This document shows positions 4,446 to 10,292 of a stretch of 10,292 nt of DNA, piece by piece. The notes below the pieces were generated by a model. It ran no database searches. It saw only the letters and a program-made list of their open reading frames with translations, and was not told where the DNA came from. Every line of letters begins with the position of its first letter. The stretch's first letter is position 1. Origin of the DNA: Candidatus Onthoplasma faecigallinarum (lineage in GTDB: Bacteria > Bacillota > Clostridia > Christensenellales > UBA1242); assembly GCA_018715225.1 (NCBI GenBank), contig DVMB01000004.1, positions 1 to 10,292 of the forward strand, given 5' to 3'. The position numbers were made by a program, and so were the translations under genes.

Positions 4446-5642
4446 ATGGAACTTTTAGCACCAGCTGGAGACAGAGAAAAATTGAATATGGCAATAGAGT
4501 ACGGGGCAGATGCGGTTTATCTTGCTTCCACTCGTTTTGGACTTAGGACCTATGCGGGCAATTTTGATTTAGACGCCTTGAAAGATGCTGTCGAATATGC
4601 TCATTCTAAAAATGTGAAGGTTTATGTAACAGTCAACATCATTCCACACGAGACGGACTTAAATGATTTGCCCGATTATTTTTCGTATCTAGAAAAGATC
4701 AATGTAGATGCTGTTATATGTGCAGATTTAGGCGTCATTAATATATGTAGGAAAGTCGCTCCAAATTTAAATATTCATGTCAGCACTCAGGCGAATATAA
4801 CCAACAGCGAATCGGCTATGGTATATGTAGGCATGGGAGTGAAGAGGTTGATTTTGGCAAGAGAAATGACCCTCGACGAGATAAAATCATTACGTCAAAA
4901 ACTACCTAAAGAAATTGAACTAGAAGCATTTTGCCATGGGGCTATGTGCATCAGTTATTCAGGGCGATGTTTGCTTTCCAATTTCTTCACGAATAGAGAT
5001 GCTAACAGGGGAGCGTGCGTGCAGGCGTGCAGATGGAATTATGCTATTAGAGAGGTGAGCAAAGATCAAGAATATCCTATTGAGGAAGACACTCATGGTA
5101 CTTATATTCTAAATAGTAAAGATTTATGCATGATTGATTATCTAGATAAACTACAAGATGCAGGCGTAGATTCTATTAAGATAGAAGGGAGAATGAAGAC
5201 CGAATATTATGTCGCAAATATTGTCAATGCGTATAGAATGGCATTAGATTATCTAAAAGGGCATAAAATATATAACCTTCCAGCTGATATAAAAAATGAG
5301 GTTTACAAATCAAGTCATAGAGATTATTCTACAGGGTTCTATTTTGGCAACCCAAAGGAAAGTCTAGACACTAGCACTCCAGTGTCCACATACGAATTTG
5401 TGGCGATTGTTGTAGAAAATGGGGAGAATAATGTTGCCAAAGTCGAGATGAGGAACAGATTTAGCGTAAATACCCAACTTGAATTGTTGTCTAGAACCAA
5501 AAATAATGCTATAATAAAGATAGATAAAATAGTCGATGAAGAAGGAAATGAACTGCAAGAATGTAAAATTCCTAAACAACATGTTTATATTCATACAAAT
5601 ATAAACTTAGCAAAAAATGAAATATTGAGAAGAAAGAAGTGA
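4446..5642 (+). CDS. trhP: U32-family protein, probable tRNA uridine-34 hydroxylation protein TrhP
   Basis: Members such as E. coli TrhP (YegQ) and B. subtilis YrrN/YrrO make 5-hydroxyuridine at tRNA position 34; they were formerly annotated as collagenase-like peptidases. The protein begins MELLAPAGD, the usual family start. The U32 signature spans 160-178 (EAFCHGAMC.....GRCLLS). Likely [4Fe-4S] ligands are Cys168, Cys175, Cys191 and Cys195, the spacing seen in TrhP. HRDYSTGFYFG (291-301) and a beta-rich C-terminal domain follow. At 398 aa it is near YrrO and much shorter than the 23S rRNA enzyme RlhA. An in-frame TTG at 4428 lies before the -10 box and is unlikely to start translation. No Shine-Dalgarno lies at a usable distance from 4446. 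The TGA stop overlaps the GTG of the kinase gene. TrmR, the next enzyme in the pathway, is nearby. Only one U32 gene is visible, whereas B. subtilis has two. Confidence 0.85.
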   Translation: MELLAPAGDREKLNMAIEYGADAVYLASTRFGLRTYAGNFDLDALKDAVEYAHSKNVKVYVTVNIIPHETDLNDLPDYFSYLEKINVDAVICADLGVINICRKVAPNLNIHVSTQANITNSESAMVYVGMGVKRLILAREMTLDEIKSLRQKLPKEIELEAFCHGAMCISYSGRCLLSNFFTNRDANRGACVQACRWNYAIREVSKDQEYPIEEDTHGTYILNSKDLCMIDYLDKLQDAGVDSIKIEGRMKTEYYVANIVNAYRMALDYLKGHKIYNLPADIKNEVYKSSHRDYSTGFYFGNPKESLDTSTPVSTYEFVAIVVENGENNVAKVEMRNRFSVNTQLELLSRTKNNAIIKIDKIVDEEGNELQECKIPKQHVYIHTNINLAKNEILRRKK

Positions 5643-6529
5643 AAAATTATTCAAAAGTTTTAATTATTTATAATCCAAACGCAAATAAAGGTAAGATTGA
5701 TGAGATAATACCTAAGATAAAAAAGCGTTTGCTTGTTCGCTATTCGCAAGTGGATACAATGACGAGTCAAAATGAGGATGGAGCAGAGGAATTGGCGTTC
5801 AAAAATGCGGGCAAATATGACATAATCGTATCCTGCGGTGGAGACGGAACATTACACAATATCATTAATGGGGTAGCAAAATCAAAAGAGCATCCGCTAA
5901 TTGGAGTGTTGCCGTATGGTACATGTAACGATATAGCAAGAACTTTGCACATCCCGTTTGATTTAGATAAAGCAGTAGATTGCATACTACGATTGAACAC
6001 GACAGAATATGATTTAATGAATGATGGGAAAGAGTATATTGTGTATTCTTATGCGACAGGGTATTTGACGGGGGCATCATATTCTGCCAGTGCAAAGACA
6101 AAAAAACGTGTCGGGCGATTTGCTTATTTCTTGGCGGCGTTAAAGTGTATGTTCAAATTCAAATCATTGCCTATCACTGTGACATGTGATGGAGAACGCA
6201 TACACGGAAAATTTGTATATATGATGTTGTTAAATGGTGAGACGTCTGGAGGCTTTAGACTCAACAAAGGCGAAGATTTGAGCAACGGGAAAGTGAAACT
6301 TGTCATGATAAAGAAAAGCAAATTTTTGGGAAGTTTTTTCGAATTTTTGAAATTGTTTTTGCGTGGGGTAAAATCTTTGGCTAAAAGTAAAAATTCTATA
6401 GTTAGAGATGTGCAAAATATAGAGATAGAAAATCATGCGAATGCTCCGTTTACCATGGACGGCGAAAAAGATAAATTCCTAAAGAAAAACATTGTGATAG
6501 ATAGAACTATTACTATGATAAAAAAATAA
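5639..6529 (+). CDS. Diacylglycerol/lipid kinase family protein (DagK/YegS type)
   Basis: ATP-dependent kinase of the DAGK catalytic-domain family (B. subtilis DgkB, YegS, BmrU), expected to phosphorylate diacylglycerol or a related lipid at the inner face of the membrane. Visible motifs: YNPNANKG (11-18), GGDGT nucleotide-binding loop (67-71), PYGTCNDIAR (92-101, family 'GT.NDfAr'), and FTMDGE (271-276), which supplies the conserved C-terminal acidic residues. Length is 296 aa, usual for the family (~300). There is no signal peptide or membrane helix. The GTG start at 5639 overlaps the trhP stop (GTGA, 4 nt) and has only a poor purine-rich upstream site, suggesting translational coupling and co-transcription with trhP. 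A strong terminator overlaps the stop codon. DgkB and a phospholipid-salvage kinase cannot be told apart here, so no symbol is given. Confidence 0.88.
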   Translation: MKNYSKVLIIYNPNANKGKIDEIIPKIKKRLLVRYSQVDTMTSQNEDGAEELAFKNAGKYDIIVSCGGDGTLHNIINGVAKSKEHPLIGVLPYGTCNDIARTLHIPFDLDKAVDCILRLNTTEYDLMNDGKEYIVYSYATGYLTGASYSASAKTKKRVGRFAYFLAALKCMFKFKSLPITVTCDGERIHGKFVYMMLLNGETSGGFRLNKGEDLSNGKVKLVMIKKSKFLGSFFEFLKLFLRGVKSLAKSKNSIVRDVQNIEIENHANAPFTMDGEKDKFLKKNIVIDRTITMIKK

Positions 6530-6555
6530 AATCGGTATAGATGCCGATTTTTTTT
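6528..6555 (+). terminator. Intrinsic terminator of the trhP-lipid kinase operon
   Basis: AAAATCGG (6528-6535) pairs with CCGATTTT (6544-6551), 8-nt loop, and the T-run continues to 6555 (eight T in all). The stem begins in the kinase stop codon (6527-6529) and the T-run ends 13 nt before the feoA ATG. Confidence 0.85.
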
Positions 6556-6568
6556 AATATTATATTTT

Positions 6569-6796
6569 ATGAGCTTGTACGATGTAAAATTAAATACAGA
6601 TTGTATAGTAAAAGAATTAAAAATTGCTGATGAAAAAATGAAGATTAGGATAATGGAACTGGGGTTAAATGTTGGCAGTGTTTTAAGAGTGAAAAGCAAG
6701 AGTGTCTTGAAAAAAACATTTTTAATAGTATTTCATTCGTCATGTTTTACGCTGAAAGATGATGTCGCAAAAATGATATTGGTGAACTATGTATAG
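6569..6796 (+). CDS. feoA: Ferrous iron transport protein A
   Basis: Small cytoplasmic SH3-like partner of the FeoB iron transporter. The 75 residues match FeoA: MSLYDVKLN start, the core RIMELGLNVGSVLRV (27-41; family 'R..dLGl.pG..v.v'), and a final strand pair (FTLKDDVAKMILV, where the family has 'vaLr..eA..I.V'). feoB follows with an 8-nt overlap, which confirms the assignment. The start lacks a Shine-Dalgarno (TTTTAATATTATATTTT precedes the ATG) and sits 13 nt after a strong terminator. Expression therefore needs read-through or a promoter squeezed into the gap: a TAATAT -10-like hexamer at 6555-6560 would give an almost leaderless message, but it has no good -35. No Fur- or DtxR-like box was recognised. 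Confidence 0.88.
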   Translation: MSLYDVKLNTDCIVKELKIADEKMKIRIMELGLNVGSVLRVKSKSVLKKTFLIVFHSSCFTLKDDVAKMILVNYV

Positions 6797-8858
6797 AATT
6801 CAAATAGTAGGTAACCCAAATGTAGGCAAATCAACCTTGTTCAATTCGCTGACCAAATCTAATGAACATACTGGGAATTTTCATGGAGTTACCGTAGAGA
6901 GCAAACATAAAATTATAAAATTTGAAAACGAAGAATACGACTTTGTAGATTTGCCGGGGCTGTATTCTTTGAATAGTTTTTCCTTTGAAGAGGGTGTCGC
7001 TCGTGATGAAATAATCAAAAAAGATAATTTCAATCTTGTGATAATAGATGCAAACAGCATTAGAAGAAATTTATATTTATGTCTTCAACTGAATGAATTA
7101 AATATTAATTATCAATTATTAATTAATAATTATGATTATTTTGAAAAACACAAAAATAAATTAAATTTAAAATTATTTAATGAAAAATTCCATACAAATG
7201 CGAAAATAATCAACGCAAAAAAAATAAAAATTAATAATTTTGATATAAAAAACGTAATAAATTCAATTAAAAAATCAAATTTTCAAAAAAATTCTTTAAA
7301 TTCTTGTAATTATTTATCAAAATATATTGAAAAAATAAAAAATAAATACAATTTAGATGAAAAAACAATAATTTTTGGTTTAAATGGTATTTTTTTAGAT
7401 TTAAAAGATGAAGAGATAAAATTTATAAAATCTTTTTTCCCTGAAATTATAAAAGATAGATATAAATATATTGACGATATTTTAAATCAATGTATAAGCA
7501 TACAAAAAGATTATGTATATGGCGAATCAAGATTTGACAGAGTTTTGATAAACCCTGCGTTCATGAGCATAATGTTTTTGATCGTGTTTTTTTTGAGTAT
7601 ATACATCATATTTTTTCTGTTGGGGCCATTCTTAAGTGATTTGTTGATTGAAGTTATTAATTTTTTAATTGTCAACCCAGTGATGAATTTTATCTACAAT
7701 ATTACGGACAATATTTGGGTGATTGAGTTTGTTTCAAATGGAGTGTTTAGTTCGTTTTTGACTGTGATGACTTTCCTTCCGCAAGTATGTCTGTTGTTCA
7801 TCTTTTTGAGTATTTTGGAAGACAGCGGAATAATCGCTCGCATGGCATATGTGTTCGATGATTTTTTGTCGTACTTTGGACTAAATGGTAAAGCGGTATA
7901 CATTATCCTAATGGGGCTAGGCTGTAACACGATGTCCACTGTTGCAACACGAAATATGAATAGCAAAAATTTGAGGATCAAGACCGCAATTTTGAACCCA
8001 TATATAAGTTGCATGGCAAGACTGCCAATTTATGTGATTGTTGCTTCTGCGTTCTTTGGAGCGAAAGCATATTTTGTCATCACTGGACTATACTTCTTGG
8101 GCTTAGCAGTGGCTTTGGTCGTGGCATATGTGTTGAACAAGACAATTTTGAAATCAAAATCTACTGATTTGTTGTTGGAATTTCCGCCATTGCGTTCGAT
8201 TGATTGCAAGCATATGTTGCAAGTGGGCAAGACAAACGCATTGGACATGATAAAGCGAATATTTGGAATAGTTGTAAGTGTTGGAATCATTGTCTGGATA
8301 CTGTCGCACACGATGTTCGATTTGAAATACACCGACGTTATAGCGGATAGTATTTTGTTTTTCTTGGCGGACAAAATCTCGTTCATATTTAAACCTATTG
8401 GACTAAACAACGCAGGAGTAGTATGCGGACTAATTGTCGGCATTATGGCAAAGGAGTTGATGGTATCAACATTTTCTATCAGCAACAATGTGGCGAGCAC
8501 TTCTGCCTTGATTGCAAGTTTAGCAAGTGCCACAAGTGTAGTGAACTTTACTGTTGCCAGTGCAGCGTCATTCTTGGTATTTTCGTTACTTTATTGTCCG
8601 TGTTTGTCTAATCTTGCGGTGATAAAAAAAGAGATAGGTTCGTTTTGGATGTGGTTTAGCGTAATCAGTCAATTTACGATAGCATACATATTTAGTTTTG
8701 TCATATACAACGGAATAGTGCATGGCTTTACATTTGCATTGATCAGCATATTAATTGTTGCAGCAATTATTGGGGCAATAATATTTTTAGTCAAAAAAAT
8801 ACGCACAAAAAAACAGGGGTGTGAATTTTGCGATAAAAATTGTGGTAAAAGATTGTAA
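6789..8858 (+). CDS. feoB: Ferrous iron transport protein B (GTPase-linked Fe2+ permease)
   Basis: Inner-membrane Fe2+ importer with an N-terminal G-protein domain. G1 is GNPNVGKST (8-16), G2 Thr35 in GVTVE, G3 DLPG (54-57). G4 is only NNYD (113-116; family NMxD) and the G5 region reads INAKK (141-145) where TSAKK is usual. The helical regulatory domain (~150-240) is Lys/Asn/Ile-rich. Membrane helices start near 258 and include the gate motifs GLGCNTMSTVATR (376-388), NPYISCMARLP (403-413), GIMAKELMVSTF (551-562) and YCPCLSNLAVIKKE (602-615). The tail ends in CEFCDKNC (Cys678, 681, 685). Length 689 aa is normal. The ATG overlaps the feoA stop by 8 nt, suggesting coupling. Bases 7081-7500 contain just 60 G/C in 420 (14%), far below the 3' half (27 of 60 at 8401-8460). 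Iron is the presumed substrate by family. Confidence 0.93.
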   Translation: MYRIQIVGNPNVGKSTLFNSLTKSNEHTGNFHGVTVESKHKIIKFENEEYDFVDLPGLYSLNSFSFEEGVARDEIIKKDNFNLVIIDANSIRRNLYLCLQLNELNINYQLLINNYDYFEKHKNKLNLKLFNEKFHTNAKIINAKKIKINNFDIKNVINSIKKSNFQKNSLNSCNYLSKYIEKIKNKYNLDEKTIIFGLNGIFLDLKDEEIKFIKSFFPEIIKDRYKYIDDILNQCISIQKDYVYGESRFDRVLINPAFMSIMFLIVFFLSIYIIFFLLGPFLSDLLIEVINFLIVNPVMNFIYNITDNIWVIEFVSNGVFSSFLTVMTFLPQVCLLFIFLSILEDSGIIARMAYVFDDFLSYFGLNGKAVYIILMGLGCNTMSTVATRNMNSKNLRIKTAILNPYISCMARLPIYVIVASAFFGAKAYFVITGLYFLGLAVALVVAYVLNKTILKSKSTDLLLEFPPLRSIDCKHMLQVGKTNALDMIKRIFGIVVSVGIIVWILSHTMFDLKYTDVIADSILFFLADKISFIFKPIGLNNAGVVCGLIVGIMAKELMVSTFSISNNVASTSALIASLASATSVVNFTVASAASFLVFSLLYCPCLSNLAVIKKEIGSFWMWFSVISQFTIAYIFSFVIYNGIVHGFTFALISILIVAAIIGAIIFLVKKIRTKKQGCEFCDKNCGKRL

Positions 8859-8881
8859 AACCAATAAAATTTTGCTATAAT
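8853..8881 (+). promoter_or_regulatory. Promoter of der
   Basis: TTGTAA (8853-8858, containing the feoB stop codon), 17-bp spacer, TATAAT (8876-8881) preceded by TGC, an extended -10. Predicted start is near 8888, about 30 nt before the der ATG. Confidence 0.75.
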
Positions 8882-8910
8882 CAAAACAATTTGTAAAAGA
8901 ATGTTTTGGT
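8880..8910. promoter_or_regulatory. Inverted repeat over the der transcription start (possible operator)
   Basis: ATCAAAACA (8880-8888) and TGTTTTGGT (8902-8910) pair over nine positions, one as G-T, around a 13-nt spacer. The core CAAAACA/TGTTTTG is perfect. The left arm lies mostly before the predicted start, so a DNA-binding site is more likely than an RNA hairpin. Confidence 0.3.
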
Positions 8911-8918
8911 AGGTGATT

Positions 8919-10235
8919 ATGAAAAAACCTTTGGTCGCAATAGTTGGCAAGCCAAATGTAGGCAAATCCACTTTTTTTAACAAAGTGGCAGGAAAGAAAA
9001 TCAGCATAGTAGAGGATATCCCAGGAGTTACTAGGGATAGGATTTTTGCAGATGCTGAATGGTGCGGATACAAATTCCAAATCGTTGATACTGGCGGGCT
9101 AGATTTTAATAATGAAGACGAGATGAATAAGCGAATTTTAGAGCAAGCGAATTTGGCAATAGACCTCGCTGATGTGATAATATTTTTCGTGGACGGGAAA
9201 CAGGGTTTGACCGCTCAAGATATGGAAATTGCAAATTATTTGAGGAAATCAAAATCACCTAAAATTTTAGCGGTAAATAAACTTGATAACTATGAAGTAG
9301 AGAAGACATACGAGTTTTACGAATTAGGTTTGGGAGACCCGATTGCAATTTCAGCCGAACAGGGTAAGGGCGTAGGCGACTTGTTGGACGAAGTGGTAAA
9401 ATATTTGAAGCACATTGAGACAGAAGAAAATGACGAAGTCGTAAAAATTGCTTTGGTAGGTAAGCCAAATGCGGGCAAATCAAGTATTACCAATAGACTT
9501 TTAGGCGAAGATAGAGTAGTGGTAAGTTCTGTTGCTGGGACGACAAGAGATGCTATAGACTCTCCTTTTAGGTGGAACAACAAGGACTATTGTTTGATAG
9601 ATACAGCAGGGCTTAGAAGAAAATCAAAGATAGAGCCGAGCAGTATTGAGCGCTATAGTGCAATTCGAACTTTGAACGCTATTGAAAGGTGCGATGTTGC
9701 GGTGTTGGTTATAGATGCCAGCCAAGGCATAACAGAACAGGATGTAAGAATTGCAGGCTTAATTCACGAGCAGGGAAAACCTAGCGTAATTGTTGTCAAT
9801 AAATGGGACTTGATAGACAAAGACGAAACGAGCGTGAAAAAGTTTGAAAAACAATTCCAAGTAGACCTTGCATTTATGAAATATTATGTTACCTTGTATG
9901 TTTCCTGCGAGACAGGACAGAGAATTGGTAAAATAATGGAGACCGTGGATATGGTACTGAAAAATGCGAAGATAGAGGTTCCTATGGCGTTATTTAACAA
10001 TGTACTAAATAATGCAATTAGTACAACCGAACCACCAGCAAAGAACGGCAGACGATTGAAAATCATTTTTGGTAAACAGGTAGCCATCTGTCCGCCGACA
10101 TTTAATATATATTGTAATGACGCAAGTTTGGTAGAAAACTCATATATCCGTTATATTGAGAACAATTTGCGACGTGCATTTGATTTCAAAGGAACTCCAA
10201 TCAAAATTCAATTTAAAAACAAAAATGATAAATAA
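8919..10235 (+). CDS. der: Ribosome-associated GTPase Der (EngA)
   Basis: Essential GTPase for 50S ribosomal subunit maturation, with two tandem G domains and a C-terminal KH-like domain. G domain 1: GKPNVGKST (10-18), Thr38 in PGVTRD, DTGG (57-60), NKLD (120-123), SA (145-146). G domain 2: GKPNAGKSS (181-189), TTRD (208-211), DTAG (228-231), NKWD (294-297). The KH-like domain covers about 353-438 and includes GRRLKIIFGKQ. Length 438 aa is typical. The start chosen is ATG 8919, preceded by AGGTGAT (8911-8917), a perfect match to the anti-Shine-Dalgarno; a GTG two codons earlier lies inside that site. The second-domain G5 reads SCETGQR where 'SALTGQR' is usual, a mild departure. It has its own promoter in the feoB end. 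No clear terminator was seen in the remaining 57 bases. Confidence 0.96.
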   Translation: MKKPLVAIVGKPNVGKSTFFNKVAGKKISIVEDIPGVTRDRIFADAEWCGYKFQIVDTGGLDFNNEDEMNKRILEQANLAIDLADVIIFFVDGKQGLTAQDMEIANYLRKSKSPKILAVNKLDNYEVEKTYEFYELGLGDPIAISAEQGKGVGDLLDEVVKYLKHIETEENDEVVKIALVGKPNAGKSSITNRLLGEDRVVVSSVAGTTRDAIDSPFRWNNKDYCLIDTAGLRRKSKIEPSSIERYSAIRTLNAIERCDVAVLVIDASQGITEQDVRIAGLIHEQGKPSVIVVNKWDLIDKDETSVKKFEKQFQVDLAFMKYYVTLYVSCETGQRIGKIMETVDMVLKNAKIEVPMALFNNVLNNAISTTEPPAKNGRRLKIIFGKQVAICPPTFNIYCNDASLVENSYIRYIENNLRRAFDFKGTPIKIQFKNKNDK

Positions 10236-10292
10236 GAATTCCTGTAATAAAACACCACACATTTTTAATGCTCGCCTTATTGCTGAAGAAAG

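Noticed and set aside
8030..8533. Antisense open frame of 167 codons inside feoB
   Set aside because: It lies wholly within the confidently assigned feoB membrane domain, has no promoter or ribosome binding site, and reads as a shadow of hydrophobic codons.
8669..9073. Antisense open frames of 134 and 97 codons across the feoB-der junction
   Set aside because: They overlap two strongly supported genes and the der promoter, and show no start signals or recognisable family.
10236..10292. Possible next gene at the right edge (ATG at 10268, or an open minus-strand frame)
   Set aside because: Only eight codons follow the ATG, there is no ribosome binding site, and neither strand gives recognisable sequence. 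Too short to call.

Overview
The window looks like chromosomal DNA from an AT-rich Gram-positive bacterium, most probably an uncultured member of the Bacillota (class Clostridia). The evidence is an RNase J, a TrmR-like methyltransferase close to a U32 'peptidase' (both resembling the B. subtilis yrrM/yrrN/yrrO genes), feoAB, Der, low G+C, AGGAG-type ribosome binding sites and sigma-A-like promoters. TGA is used as a stop codon and the code appears standard. There are no rRNA, tRNA, CRISPR or transposase genes.

Layout, left to right: (1) the C-terminal part of an M16-family zinc-protease-like protein, cut by the left edge; (2) a promoter region with a perfect 18-bp palindrome, then RNase J with an unusual polar N-terminal extension; (3) a block of nested palindromes and a 108-bp-period direct repeat (2646-2890) directly after the RNase J stop codon, the only part with mobile or interspersed-repeat character; (4) about 320 bp of AT-rich non-coding DNA ending in a structured leader; (5) the methyltransferase trmR; (6) a reverse-strand gene of unknown function with its own promoter and terminator; (7) the U32-family gene trhP, overlapping a lipid (diacylglycerol-type) kinase gene by 4 nt; (8) a strong terminator, then feoA and feoB overlapping by 8 nt; (9) a good promoter and der, followed by 57 unassigned bases.

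Functions: trmR and trhP probably act in one pathway, hydroxylation of wobble uridine 34 in tRNA to ho5U (TrhP) and O-methylation to mo5U (TrmR). RNase J (RNA decay and processing) and Der (50S ribosome assembly) are further RNA/ribosome genes. FeoA and FeoB form a ferrous-iron importer, and the U32 protein should need an iron-sulfur cluster, but a regulatory link is only a guess.

Most worth a second look: the repeat block, in which an intrinsic terminator is nested in a longer competing hairpin; the back-to-back promoters at 4365-4439, which imply a leaderless trhP mRNA; the unknown gene lying between two genes of one tRNA-modification pathway; and the central part of feoB, where G+C falls to about 14% exactly where the G4/G5 motifs of the GTPase become degenerate. 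No obviously new defence or mobile system is visible. Most of the window is housekeeping.
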